This document shows, piece after piece, positions 17,767 through 26,693 of a stretch of 64,000 nucleotides of DNA. The stretch comes from Phycisphaerales bacterium. Its GTDB lineage: Bacteria > Planctomycetota > Phycisphaerae > Phycisphaerales > SM1A02. How positions within the stretch are numbered: position 1 is the stretch's first letter; every line of letters begins with the position of its first letter. Location of the stretch: the NCBI GenBank assembly GCA_009691915.1, contig SIAD01000001.1, positions 1 to 64,000 of the forward strand. Direction: 5' to 3'. The translations under genes and the position numbers were made by a program. Below the pieces are notes generated by a model. It did not search any database, was not told where the DNA came from, and was given only the letters and a program-made list of their open reading frames with translations.

Positions 17767-18317
17767 GCGCGCCACTTGATGTTGCACCCGATGGACGGCA
17801 ACTGCCGCGCCTGAGGCGCACGACCCGCCAGCACGGCATCAACGGCCGCCGAAAGGTCCGATCCCGTGACTGGGATTCCATTGCCGGGGCGGCTCGGGCA
17901 GAACTGCCCCCGATAGACGAGGTCGTGAGCGGCATCGTAGAGGAAGAAGTCCGGCGTGCAGGCCGCATCGAACGCTCGGGCTACCGACTGGTCGCTGTCA
18001 TGGAGGTACGGAAAAGTCCACCCCTGCGCCTTCGCTGTCCGCGCCATCGGCTCGGGCCCATCAGCCGGATGGGTTGTCGGGTCGTTCGAGCAGATCCCCA
18101 CGACCCCGACTCCTCGCTTGGCGAGGTCATCCGCGAGAGGCCCGAGCGCGCTCTGGATGTGAACGACATACGGGCAGTGGTTGCAGATGAACATGACGAG
18201 GAGAGGTTGTCCCGCGAAGTCGGCGAGACGAACCCGGCGCGATGAGACGACATCAACCAACGCAAAGGGCGGGCACCGTGTGCCCAGCGCGGTCATCATG
18301 GAAGGGGTCAAAGCCAT
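17754..18317 (-). CDS. Redoxin (AhpC/TSA-like thioredoxin-fold) family protein
   Basis: A 187-residue cytosolic protein of the peroxiredoxin-like redoxin family. N-terminal MTALGTRCPPFALVDV is the family opening. The active region is MFICNHCPYVVHI, in which two cysteines are separated by Asn-His rather than the classic thioredoxin Gly-Pro. PYLHDSDQSVARAFDAACTP and the end GCNIKWR are also typical of this subgroup. The start is taken as the ATG before ALTPSMM; the earlier open frame lacks family similarity. Probably a thiol oxidoreductase; partner unknown. The stop lies within the 10-bp repeats. Confidence 0.82.
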   Translation of the reverse strand: MALTPSMMTALGTRCPPFALVDVVSSRRVRLADFAGQPLLVMFICNHCPYVVHIQSALGPLADDLAKRGVGVVGICSNDPTTHPADGPEPMARTAKAQGWTFPYLHDSDQSVARAFDAACTPDFFLYDAAHDLVYRGQFCPSRPGNGIPVTGSDLSAAVDAVLAGRAPQARQLPSIGCNIKWRASSP

Positions 18318-18379
18318 GACAGGTTTCTTCGCGGGGCGTTGCGCATCCAACGAGCAGCGACGATGATGCATGGTATCCC

Positions 18380-18664
18380 ATGTCCGAACCACGCCACGAC
18401 GAGGAGGAACGCGACGAGGATCCCTCCGATGATGACATCGTGCGGTTCTCGCGGGCTTCCACTCGCCCGTGCCAGGAGTGTGGCCAGGATGTCTCGGAGG
18501 ACTCGGACATCTGCCCCAAGTGCCGCGCCTTCCAGTTGGACGAACACTCCGGTGATGCCCGCGCTCGAGGGTCCGCCACGCGCTCCCTTCGATTCGCCGT
18601 CGTGATTGCCGTGATCGCGACTGCCCTCGCGCTGAGCGGTCTCCTCATGGTGTTTGCCAGGTAG
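18380..18664 (+). CDS. Small zinc-ribbon membrane protein
   Basis: 94 residues. An acidic N-terminus is followed by a zinc ribbon (CQECGQDVSEDSDICPKC, residues about 31-48; two CxxC knuckles) and a C-terminal transmembrane helix (about 70-92). This is the layout of small membrane-tethered zinc-ribbon proteins of unknown role. It is divergent from the redoxin gene. Confidence 0.75.
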   Translation: MSEPRHDEEERDEDPSDDDIVRFSRASTRPCQECGQDVSEDSDICPKCRAFQLDEHSGDARARGSATRSLRFAVVIAVIATALALSGLLMVFAR

Positions 18665-18706
18665 CCGTGCTCCGCGCCCGCGCGGCCCTCGGGTTAGCAT
18701 TCGCGA

Positions 18707-19972
18707 ATGGACCGAGGATCATCCCGCCTGTTTTCAGCAAGCTGCCTCGCGCTCGTTGTCACGGCGATGAGTTTTGCGCTGCGTGGAGGCGCGACCGGGG
18801 CCTGGGTCAGCGAGTTCAGTCTCTCCAACGAACAGGTCGGGTGGATCAATGGCACCGCATTCTGGGGGTTTACCCTCGCGATGGTCTTCGGCGGTCCGCT
18901 GTGCGACACCCTTGGCCTCGGGAGGATCATCCGCTTCGCGTTCGTGGGCCATCTGGCGGGAATCCTGCTCACCATCTTCGCGTGGGACTATTGGAGCCTC
19001 TATGCCGGGACACTGCTGTTCGGGATCGCCAACGGCTCGGTCGAAGCAGCCTGCAATCCACTCGTCGCCGCTCTCTACCCACTAGACAAGACCACGCGGC
19101 TCAACAAGTTTCATGTTTGGTTTCCCGGCGGAATCGTCATCGGTGGTCTGGTGGCCTTCGGGCTGAGCAAGGCGGGATTCGGGTGGAAGATTCAGTTCGC
19201 CACCATGCTGATACCGCTGGCCGCGTACGCCATGCTGTTCTTCGGGCAGTCCTTTCCGCGCACTGAGCGGGTGACGATGGGTGTCTCGACCAGAGACATG
19301 TTCACCAACTGTCTCCATCCGCTCTTCCTCCTCATGGTCGGGTGCATGCTCCTGACCGCCGCCAGCGAGCTCGGGCCTGGTCAGTGGATCCCCAACATCC
19401 TTGAGAATGCCGGCGTTTCGGGAGTGCTGGTGCTGGTGTGGATCAATGGGCTCATGGCATTCGGGCGGATGTTCGCCGGTCCGTTCGTTCACCGGCTGAA
19501 GCCGATGGGGATGCTTCTGGCCAGCGCCGTGCTGAGTGCGGTAGGGCTCTTCTTGCTCAGCCGATCAAGTGGCGCAACACTCTTCGTTGCGGCCACCGTG
19601 TTCGCGTTCGGGGTCTGCTTCTTCTGGCCCACGATGCTCGGGTATGTGAATGAACGGTTCCCGAAGACGGGAGCGTTGGGACTCGCGGTGATGGGCGGTG
19701 CCGGAATGCTCAGCGTGAGTTTCGTCCTGCCCCTCATCGGCCGCAGTTATGACGCGGGAATTGCCGCGGGACTACCCGTAGGAGTGACTCGCGAAGTTCT
19801 GAGCACGGCACCAGCGGGGAGTGAATTCGCCTCCACTTGGATGGGGGTTCAGGCAACGGCTGGGCTCGGAGCGCTGGGCGAAGTCGCGTGGCTTCCCGTC
19901 ATCCTCGTCTTGATCTTTGCAGCGATGCTTGTGCTGGGAGGTCGGGGTGCGAACCCCGGCGCAGCGCGCTAG
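18707..19972 (+). CDS. MFS transporter (FucP-like)
   Basis: A 421-residue polytopic membrane protein with about 12 predicted helices in two halves. The first half carries GWINGTAFWGFTLAMVFGGP and a loop-2-like DTLGLGRIIR, as in the major facilitator superfamily. FGIANGSVEAACNPLVAALY and NKFHVWFPGG resemble the sugar:proton symporter FucP group. No linked sugar-catabolism genes are present, so the substrate is unknown. It lies 42 bases after the zinc-ribbon gene and is followed by tRNA-Lys on the other strand. Confidence 0.85.
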   Translation: MDRGSSRLFSASCLALVVTAMSFALRGGATGAWVSEFSLSNEQVGWINGTAFWGFTLAMVFGGPLCDTLGLGRIIRFAFVGHLAGILLTIFAWDYWSLYAGTLLFGIANGSVEAACNPLVAALYPLDKTTRLNKFHVWFPGGIVIGGLVAFGLSKAGFGWKIQFATMLIPLAAYAMLFFGQSFPRTERVTMGVSTRDMFTNCLHPLFLLMVGCMLLTAASELGPGQWIPNILENAGVSGVLVLVWINGLMAFGRMFAGPFVHRLKPMGMLLASAVLSAVGLFLLSRSSGATLFVAATVFAFGVCFFWPTMLGYVNERFPKTGALGLAVMGGAGMLSVSFVLPLIGRSYDAGIAAGLPVGVTREVLSTAPAGSEFASTWMGVQATAGLGALGEVAWLPVILVLIFAAMLVLGGRGANPGAAR

Positions 19973-20017
19973 TAGGCCTTGGCCTCGGCGCCCCCGGTCG
20001 CCGCACTCTACGGAAAA

Positions 20018-20090
<73 letters not shown>

Positions 20091-20136
20091 GGCTAAGGGC
20101 AGGGAGTATAGCGACGCAGTTGAGCGACGACCGGAT

Positions 20137-23100
20137 TCACTTCTTCCCACAGCACGCTTTGAACTTCTTGCCCGAGCCGCACGGACACGGTTCATTGCGG
20201 CCGACAGCCAAGCGTGTTCCTTCAGGCACCGAAGGCGTTCGAAGTTGACTCATCGCCGCCGCACCTGCCGCGACCGCCGCCGCTGCCACCCCCTGTGGAG
20301 CACCCGCGCGCTCGGCGATGGCGATGTCGAGGTCCTGCTCGGTTGCGGGGATTTGTGCGGCGATGGGTGTCGCAAGGGGGGCCACCGAAGAGTCGGTTGG
20401 GGATGCGGGAGCCTCCAAGCCTGCGGCAATTGCCTGTGTCGAAGTGGTCGTGACTGGGGGCGTCGCCCCTGGAGGCGGCCGCATCGGCTGCGGCGACAGC
20501 TTTCCCTTGAACACTAGATCTGTGACCCGTTCACTGACTCTCGAAAGCATTTCCGCAAAGTTGCGCGATGACTCCTTCTTGAACTCGATCCTCGGGTCCT
20601 TCTGGCTGAACGAGCGGAACGAGATCGAGTCTCTCGTCTGATCCATGGTGTGCAGGTGGTCCTTCCATGACTGGTCGAGGATCTGGAGGAGCACAAAGCG
20701 CTCGAATTGCTCAAGCTCCTCACGCATCACTCGGGGGAATCGTTGGTTGAGATACGCCTCGGGGTCGTCTCTGAGCAGAGTGCGCTCATCCGCAGCCGGG
20801 CGAAGGAACAGAGTGCGAAGAAGCCACTCTTCCAAGGCCGAAGCAAGCGCAGCCTTCGGATCCGACGGCGCCGGGGAGGCCTCCGCGACCTCGGTACGCA
20901 ACGAAGTCAGCAGTCGGGAGATGCGATCGGCGATGCGTGGCGCGTCCCAGCGGGAAGCTTCCTGGACGAGCAGGCGCCTGAGTTCCGCGGGGTCCGTCGC
21001 GGGGAGTGCGTTTGGCTGCCACTCCAACTCGTAGCGTCCTCGGGCCCATCCGCAGAACTGAGTCAGTGCCGCCTGGGGGTAGGTCTGAATGTTTGCGTTG
21101 GTGAACTCGATGGCGAAGTCGATCGGGTAGTGGATTTCCCGCTGGCGGTACGCGGCCCGGACTGCGGTCTGCAGCGTTGCCGTGGCGTCAGCGATTTCCC
21201 GTACCCCGTCGAGCGTCGCAGGGTCAAGCGGACGCCCAAGCATTCCACCCGCCCAATTGAGGAGGTCCTTGGCACCGTAGCCGGGTTCGAGGTACGGCTC
21301 GACGGGGAAGAGGTCGATCGCCTCAAACCGCGCCTGCGCTGCCGCCTCAATGCGGCGGATGACCCCCGTGCGCCCCTCGGAGTCGATGATCTCCGGTGTC
21401 ACAGTGGCACCGTACGAAGACTGCGCCCACGCGATGACACCATTTCGGTCCCAGTCGGACTCGTCACCATCTTCGGGCAGGTATTCGCCGATCGTGATGT
21501 TGATCTGAGCCGAGGCCTCTTCGACCGTATCGGTCGAGATCGTCTTCAGGATCTGCTCGCGGTCCTTGCCCTTGAATCGGTCGGCCTCGACCATCACGCC
21601 GAACGCTTCGAAGACCCACTGGGAGATGCATCCGGGCACATGCCCCGGAGAGAGATAGGTGTGCGCGGCATCGGCCACCGCATCGTCGATGTACCCAAGG
21701 ACAACCTCCTTGATGCCCTTGCCCTCAAGAATCGGCTGGCGCCGCCCGTAGAACGCCCGCCGCTGGACCTCCATCGGTTCGTCATACTCAAGGATCGTTT
21801 TGCGGATTTGGAAGTTCCGCTCCTCCACCTTGCGCTGGGCGCGCTCGACGGCGCGGCTGAGCATCGGCGCTTCGAGCGCATCTCCTTCCTTCATGCCCAT
21901 GGTGCTGAGCACATTGAGGGTCGTGCGTCCGGCGAACATCTTCATGAGATCGTCGTCGAGGGCGAGGTAGAAGCGCGAGTGGCCGCTGTCGCCTTGGCGA
22001 CCCGACCGCCCACGCAGCTGGTTGTCGATGCGGCGACTCTCGTGGCGTTCGGTTCCAACGACATGGAGGCCGCCGAGATCCTCGGTCGATTGGATGAACC
22101 GGAGGCGATGGACGCTCCAGCCGGCGCGGTCAAGCTCCGCTTCGATCTGAAGGTTGGATAGACCCTTGACCTTCTTCTCCGCGATGCCGCTCGCGTCCGA
22201 GACCCAGTGCTCGAGCAGCGCGCGCCGCACGGAGGCATCGTCCATCGAGTCAAGAGCTGCGCGATCCGTACCAAGAAAACGGGTGGCGAGATGGCGATGA
22301 ACCATCGCCATGCACTTCTCCTCGCCCAGGGCCGCGTCCGCCGCCTTGGGGGCGAGGTTTCGCCGTTTCCAGTGTTCGATGAGGTCTGTCGCCGATGTGC
22401 GCACGAGCTTGATGTCGGTTCCGCGGCCAGCCATGTTGGTTGCGATCATCACAGCGCCGAGTTGGCCCGCTCCCGCAATGATCTCTGCCTCCCGCTCGTG
22501 CTGTTTCGCGTTGAGCACTTCGTGCCTGATCCCGCTCTTCTCTGTCAGCAGCCGGCTGAGCATTTCGCTCTTCTCGACGCTTGTCGTGCCCACCAGCACC
22601 GGTGCCCCAGAGTCGTGGATTCGTGCGATTTCCTCGACGATTCGCTCCCACTTGTCCTTCTGGGAGATGAACACCAGGTCCTGCTGGTCGACTCGGATGG
22701 TCGCCACATTGGTTGGAATCGATACGACCGTCAGGCGGTAGATCTCGAAAAACTCCGTCGCCTCGGTGTCCGCGGTGCCGGTCATGCCAGCGAGGCGCTT
22801 ATACAGCTTGTAGAAGTTCTGAATGGTGATCGTCGCCATCGTCTGCGTCTCTTCCTTGATCCGCACCGCCTCCTTCGCCTCCACTGCCTGGTGGAGCCCG
22901 TCCGACCACTGTCGACCGACCATCTTGCGACCGGTGTTCTGGTCGACGATGACGACACCCATCTGGCCGTCGTCGTCGGGCGCAATGACATAGTCGCGGT
23001 CTCGCTGATAGACGGTGTGAGCGCGCACCGATTGTTCCAACAGATGGGGGAGGTCCATGTTCTCCCCGACATAGAACGATCCGATCTTCGCCTCCTTCTG

Positions 23101-24342
23101 TGACTCCTCGATGCCATCATGGGTAAGGGTCGCCCGCTTCTTGTCCATTTCCAACTCGAAGTACTGGGTGAACTTGTCGCGCTCGCGTTCAAGGGAGGGG
23201 AGTTTGCGGCGCGCCTCCTCGAGGCGCTGCTTGATGGCGGGAACTGCCGACTTTTCACGGGCGTTGCGGATGTCTCCTTCGGCACCGGCGATGGCCGCCC
23301 GACACTGCTGGAACCGATCGTCACCGGCTTGCCACTCCCTTTGGCGCCCGACAAGGTGGCGTGCAAGCCGATCGGCCAGTTCGTAGCGTGGCTGGCGGTT
23401 GTGCGCGGGTCCGGAGATGATCAACGGGGTCCTCGCCTCATCGATCAGCGTCGAGTCGACCTCGTCGACGATGGCGTAGTCCCGGCGCTTCTGGACCTGA
23501 TCCTGCGCGCGCAGCTTCATGTTGTCGCGGAGGTAGTCGAACCCGAATTCGCTAGTGGTTCCGTAGACGACATCGCACAGGTACGCGTTCACTTTGTCCG
23601 CGTGCGGCTGCATATGCATGGGATGGATGCATCCCACTCGGAGGCCGAGTGCGCGGTGGAACGGAAAGGTCCAGTCACGGTCGCGCTGCACGAGATAGTC
23701 GTTGACGGTCACGACATGAACCTGCTTGTTGTCGCAGGCGGCGAGGTAGCAGGCCAGCGGGGCCACGATGGTCTTGCCTTCGCCGGTCTTCATTTCCGCG
23801 ATGCGCCCCTCGCTGAGGACGATTCCGCCGATGAGCTGGACATCGAATGGGCGCGCGCGGAAGGGGGGCTTGCTCTGAGGAAGCAGCTCACGCACCGCGG
23901 CGTACACGGACACTGGAATGTCGACGAACTGCCAGGCTTCAATCGGACCGCGGCACCCCAGAAGTTCTCCCACTGGTTCGCGAGGGCTGGTCGCATCCAT
24001 GACCGCCTTCGTCTCGAGATACGCGGCCCGCGCGGCTTCAGGAAGCTCGTTCGGATCGAACCCCAGCGCAGGGTTGAAGGCGTTGCGAATCCCCACCCCA
24101 CGATCCATCGCCTCCCGCGCCACCGCGAAGATCTCGGGGATCATGTCATAGGGGCGTTCGCCATCAGCGATCCGCTTTCGGAACACCGGAGTCATCGCCA
24201 TGAGCTCGGGATCGGTCATGGCGGCGCACTTCGCCTCGAGGTCGTTGACCTTGTCAACGATTCGCAGGTAGCGACGGACCATTCGCTGGTTGTGTGTACC
24301 GAAGGTCTTGCGGACGAAAAAGTCGAGGACGGGAATGGGCAT
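20137..24342 (-). CDS. secA: Preprotein translocase ATPase SecA, enlarged
   Basis: The motor that drives proteins through SecYEG. About 1,400 residues from the ATG of MPIPVLDFFVRKTFG, against about 900 in E. coli. Conserved parts: Walker A EMKTGEGKT, YGTTSEFGFDYLRDNM, DEVDSTLIDEARTPLIISG, LAGMTGTADTEA, VLVGTTSVEKSE, NMAGRGTDIKL, GLHVVGTERHESRRIDNQLR and GRSGRQGD. The C-terminus is a SEC-C zinc motif (EPCPCGSGKKFKACCG). Extra sequence includes about 80 residues before FDVQLIGG, a coiled coil after the first ATPase motifs, and about 85 residues between GTDIKL and GLHVVG. A GTG 45 bases upstream is another possible start. Confidence 0.96.
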   Translation of the reverse strand: MPIPVLDFFVRKTFGTHNQRMVRRYLRIVDKVNDLEAKCAAMTDPELMAMTPVFRKRIADGERPYDMIPEIFAVAREAMDRGVGIRNAFNPALGFDPNELPEAARAAYLETKAVMDATSPREPVGELLGCRGPIEAWQFVDIPVSVYAAVRELLPQSKPPFRARPFDVQLIGGIVLSEGRIAEMKTGEGKTIVAPLACYLAACDNKQVHVVTVNDYLVQRDRDWTFPFHRALGLRVGCIHPMHMQPHADKVNAYLCDVVYGTTSEFGFDYLRDNMKLRAQDQVQKRRDYAIVDEVDSTLIDEARTPLIISGPAHNRQPRYELADRLARHLVGRQREWQAGDDRFQQCRAAIAGAEGDIRNAREKSAVPAIKQRLEEARRKLPSLERERDKFTQYFELEMDKKRATLTHDGIEESQKEAKIGSFYVGENMDLPHLLEQSVRAHTVYQRDRDYVIAPDDDGQMGVVIVDQNTGRKMVGRQWSDGLHQAVEAKEAVRIKEETQTMATITIQNFYKLYKRLAGMTGTADTEATEFFEIYRLTVVSIPTNVATIRVDQQDLVFISQKDKWERIVEEIARIHDSGAPVLVGTTSVEKSEMLSRLLTEKSGIRHEVLNAKQHEREAEIIAGAGQLGAVMIATNMAGRGTDIKLVRTSATDLIEHWKRRNLAPKAADAALGEEKCMAMVHRHLATRFLGTDRAALDSMDDASVRRALLEHWVSDASGIAEKKVKGLSNLQIEAELDRAGWSVHRLRFIQSTEDLGGLHVVGTERHESRRIDNQLRGRSGRQGDSGHSRFYLALDDDLMKMFAGRTTLNVLSTMGMKEGDALEAPMLSRAVERAQRKVEERNFQIRKTILEYDEPMEVQRRAFYGRRQPILEGKGIKEVVLGYIDDAVADAAHTYLSPGHVPGCISQWVFEAFGVMVEADRFKGKDREQILKTISTDTVEEASAQINITIGEYLPEDGDESDWDRNGVIAWAQSSYGATVTPEIIDSEGRTGVIRRIEAAAQARFEAIDLFPVEPYLEPGYGAKDLLNWAGGMLGRPLDPATLDGVREIADATATLQTAVRAAYRQREIHYPIDFAIEFTNANIQTYPQAALTQFCGWARGRYELEWQPNALPATDPAELRRLLVQEASRWDAPRIADRISRLLTSLRTEVAEASPAPSDPKAALASALEEWLLRTLFLRPAADERTLLRDDPEAYLNQRFPRVMREELEQFERFVLLQILDQSWKDHLHTMDQTRDSISFRSFSQKDPRIEFKKESSRNFAEMLSRVSERVTDLVFKGKLSPQPMRPPPGATPPVTTTSTQAIAAGLEAPASPTDSSVAPLATPIAAQIPATEQDLDIAIAERAGAPQGVAAAAVAAGAAAMSQLRTPSVPEGTRLAVGRNEPCPCGSGKKFKACCGKK

Positions 24343-24444
24343 TGGTTGCTTTCCGAGGAGGCGCGGCTCCTCAGGGGAGGCCGTCACGCGGGATTGTCTG
24401 CTGGGATCGACGCACTATCAACGCGCCCGAAGGGCGCGCGCGAT

Positions 24445-24738
24445 TCAGAGACGCGTCGATGGTGGAGGCGCGGCACCAAGGCAGAGTGTGATCGCGCGGA
24501 GATGCCACGCGAATCCTGCAGCACCACGGTCCGTCGGAATCGATCGGCCTGGTGAAGTCGCCCGGGCGCGTTGAGCAAGAATCGAACCATGCTCCGTCAC
24601 GAGTCCCCCGTAACTCGAACAGCCGTCAATGCAGACGCAGGCCTGAGTCGCGCCGAGGCGGCCACCCGCCGTGAACGCCAGCGGTGCGCAGAGCGCCGCG
24701 ACGGTGACGAGGAGGGTGACCAGCGTAGGTGGGAGCAT
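24445..24738 (-). CDS. Possible small secreted protein (uncertain)
   Basis: A 97-residue frame upstream of secA on the same strand. Its first 23 residues (MLPPTLVTLLVTVAALCAPL onward) read as a plausible signal peptide, followed by four clustered features QACVCIDGCSS. The rest is Arg/Ala/Pro-rich and could be non-coding shadow. No ribosome site is clear. The remaining sequence between secA and the CAU tRNA holds nothing else I recognise. Confidence 0.3.
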   Translation of the reverse strand: MLPPTLVTLLVTVAALCAPLAFTAGGRLGATQACVCIDGCSSYGGLVTEHGSILAQRARATSPGRSIPTDRGAAGFAWHLRAITLCLGAAPPPSTRL

Positions 24739-24812
24739 TGCGAGCAAGTCCGCTATTGTGGCACCCGTTTCGCCAGTGTGCAAGCGGACTCGGTAGGCTG
24801 CCCCTGCGCGCT

Positions 24813-24886
24813 GGGGCGGTAGCTCAGCGGTCCAGAGCCCCTGACTCATAATCGGCGAGACCCGGGTTCGAATCCCGGCCGCCCCA
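24813..24886 (+). tRNA. tRNA with CAU anticodon (Ile2 likely, or Met)
   Basis: 74 nt: acceptor GGGGCGG/CCGCCCC, D-arm AGCTCAGCGGTCCAGAGC, anticodon loop CTCATAA (CAU), T-loop TTCGAAT in a GC-rich stem, discriminator A. The C at loop position 32 and the acceptor resemble tRNA-Ile2, whose wobble C is modified to lysidine, more than elongator Met. The lower anticodon stem has one mismatch. Confidence 0.88.
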
Positions 24887-24919
24887 CTGCGCGTTCACTG
24901 CCTGAGTACCCTCACGACC

Positions 24920-25729
24920 ATGCCCGATCGGATCACGCGCGCGCTGGCGATGCTTCGCCATCGGCGACAGAAGGGGCTGATTCCGTTCATCACTGGGGGA
25001 TTCCCGACGCTTTCGGTCACCACCGACGCCATCGTCGCTATCGCCGAGGCCGGGGCGACGGCCATCGAAGTTGGCATCCCATTCAGTGATCCGATCGCCG
25101 ATGGACCGGTCATCGCCCAGAGCATGCACCACGCACTCGTGGCAGGGGTCGACACGGCGGCCGTTCTCGACGCAGTGCGCGCAGCGAGAAAGCGAACCGA
25201 AGTTCCCATGGCGGCAATGGTGAGCTCGTCGATCGTGTGGAGGGTCGGTCCGGACAACTTCCTTGCGAGCATCGCCGCAGCGGGCTTTGACGGTCTCGTG
25301 GTCCCGGACATCGACCTTGCCCAGGCACCGAGCCTCGCCGCACTCTGTGATGCGCGCTCTCTGGCCCTCGGACTTCTGGTGGCACAGACCACGCCGGCAG
25401 CGCGGATCGCGGAGATCACTCGGTCCTGCCGCGGATTCGTGTACCTCCTCGCACGGGCTGGACTCACGGGCGAACGCGACGGACTTCCTGAGATTCCTGA
25501 GATCGCCGAGGCGGTGGCGCGAGTTCGCCAGTGCACTCAACTGCCCGTCGCCGCTGGCTTCGGACTCGCCTCGGCCGCGCAGGTCGCGGCTGTGGCGGCC
25601 CATGCCGACGCAGCCATCGTGGGAAGCGCGTATGTGCGGCGGATGGCTCTCGCGCGGCCGGTTGAGGAAGCGGCCGAGTTCACACGCCTGCTCGTCGGTG
25701 TGCTGGCTGAACTCAATACCGGCGCATGA
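24920..25729 (+). CDS. trpA: Tryptophan synthase alpha chain
   Basis: Splits indole-3-glycerol phosphate to indole and glyceraldehyde 3-phosphate. 269 residues, family length. The catalytic Glu and Asp are in AIEVGIPFSDPIADGP; GLIPFITGGFPT, GFDGLVVPDID and VAAGFGLASAAQV are standard TIM-barrel segments. VPDID replaces the usual VPDLP. No trpB or other trp gene is adjacent. Its last 17 bases overlap the convergent lexA stop region. Confidence 0.94.
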   Translation: MPDRITRALAMLRHRRQKGLIPFITGGFPTLSVTTDAIVAIAEAGATAIEVGIPFSDPIADGPVIAQSMHHALVAGVDTAAVLDAVRAARKRTEVPMAAMVSSSIVWRVGPDNFLASIAAAGFDGLVVPDIDLAQAPSLAALCDARSLALGLLVAQTTPAARIAEITRSCRGFVYLLARAGLTGERDGLPEIPEIAEAVARVRQCTQLPVAAGFGLASAAQVAAVAAHADAAIVGSAYVRRMALARPVEEAAEFTRLLVGVLAELNTGA

Positions 25730-26333
25730 CACCGATGACGACTCCCTGAATCGTGCACTCTGTCACGATGATCGGTTCAAATTCAGGATTCGCCGGTTGC
25801 AGGCGAATGGTGCCGTTCTTCTGAAGAAAGTAGGTCTTTAGAGTCGTCTCACCGTCGGCGAGAAGCGCGACGACCCGTTCGCCATTGCGCGCCGTTTGCC
25901 GTCTCTCCACAATCACATAGTCGCCGCTCAAGATCCCCTCGTCACGCATCGACTCTCCCTCGACCTGCAACGCAAACATGTCCCCGCGCCGCGCGGTCGT
26001 CCGACCGCCGAAGATCTCCTCCAGCCGGAGTTTCTCGTCCTGCGCACACTTCTCGATAGGCATCCCGGCGGCAATTCGCCCGAGCAGCGGGAGGACGAGT
26101 CCAGTTCCCTCATCGGGGCGGACGGCGTCCTCAACCTCCGACAAAGAGCGAGCCTTCTTCGGATTGCGCCTCAGTGCGCCCTTTTCGACGAGGGCTTCGA
26201 CATGCTCGAAGACGGTCACTTTGCTCACCTCGAGCGCGTCGGCGATCTCCTGCATCGTGGGCGAGTAGCCGTGCGCCACTCGAAACTTGCGTACATAATC
26301 GAAGATCCGCATTTGCTTGGGTGTCAGGTTCAT
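25713..26333 (-). CDS. lexA: LexA repressor
   Basis: SOS repressor, 206 residues from the ATG of MNLTPKQMRIFDYVRKF. Residues about 1-65 are the winged helix (HGYSPTMQEIADALEVSKVT, HVEALVEKGALRR). The Ala-Gly self-cleavage site is in LLGRIAAGMPI, the catalytic Ser in QVEGESMRDEGI and the Lys in TTLKTYFLQ. RecA filaments trigger cleavage at the Ala-Gly bond. The frame is open far upstream but without homology. Candidate operators lie at 26694-26725, about 360 bases upstream; a weaker GTTC-n6-GTTC sits at 26371-26384, near the start. Confidence 0.95.
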   Translation of the reverse strand: MNLTPKQMRIFDYVRKFRVAHGYSPTMQEIADALEVSKVTVFEHVEALVEKGALRRNPKKARSLSEVEDAVRPDEGTGLVLPLLGRIAAGMPIEKCAQDEKLRLEEIFGGRTTARRGDMFALQVEGESMRDEGILSGDYVIVERRQTARNGERVVALLADGETTLKTYFLQKNGTIRLQPANPEFEPIIVTECTIQGVVIGVMRRY

Positions 26334-26652
26334 AGTGTGAGTCGCTCCGTGGAAGTGTGAGTGGGTGGTTGTTCGATCTCGTTCTGGCTCTCTTGCGATG
26401 CGCCAGCGCGGCGGCAGGAGTGACCGCGCGGATGCCACGCGGCTCCTGCACGGTGTGCCCGACGAGGCGCGCTCCGATCCCGATGGCGCGTTCGATCCAG
26501 TCGATCGGTTCGGGGAAGTGCGGGCACGGGTCGGTTGAGGAGCCGGCGAGCAGGACGAGCGTTCCGCTGGAATCCGCAACGATCCGAGAGACGAAATCAC
26601 CTCCAGGACCGAGATGCACGAGCGGTTCGCAGGCTGTTGATCGGATGGTCAT
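26131..26652 (-). CDS. Possible SOS-linked ORF overlapping lexA (uncertain)
   Basis: A 173-residue frame that starts 42 bases downstream of the candidate operator and reads toward lexA. Its first about 75 residues look protein-like (FVSRIVADSSGTLVLLAGSS, EPIDWIERAIGIGARLVG) while the last about 67 lie inside lexA in another frame and have shadow composition (Arg/Ala/Gly/Ser-rich). It may be a real small gene that lost its stop or suffered a frameshift, or a long leader of lexA. No family recognised. Confidence 0.33.
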   Translation of the reverse strand: MTIRSTACEPLVHLGPGGDFVSRIVADSSGTLVLLAGSSTDPCPHFPEPIDWIERAIGIGARLVGHTVQEPRGIRAVTPAAALAHRKRARTRSNNHPLTLPRSDSHYEPDTQANADLRLCTQVSSGARLLAHDAGDRRRARGEQSDRLRACRSPRRKGRTEAQSEEGSLFVGG

Positions 26653-26693
26653 GGGGGTTCTTTCGGCAGTTGGGGTCGCTAGCGGGTAGTTTT

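Noticed and set aside
23119-24555. Long plus-strand open frame antisense to secA (478 codons)
   Set aside because: Arg/His/Asp/Leu-rich composition with no motif; it mirrors secA codon structure in GC-rich DNA. The same applies to the frames at 20707-22161 and 22207-23103.
26371-26384. GTTC-n6-GTTC direct repeat just upstream of lexA as a second LexA box
   Set aside because: Spacing is one base short of the shared motif and the GGT and TAG flanks are absent; listed only as a weak possibility under lexA.
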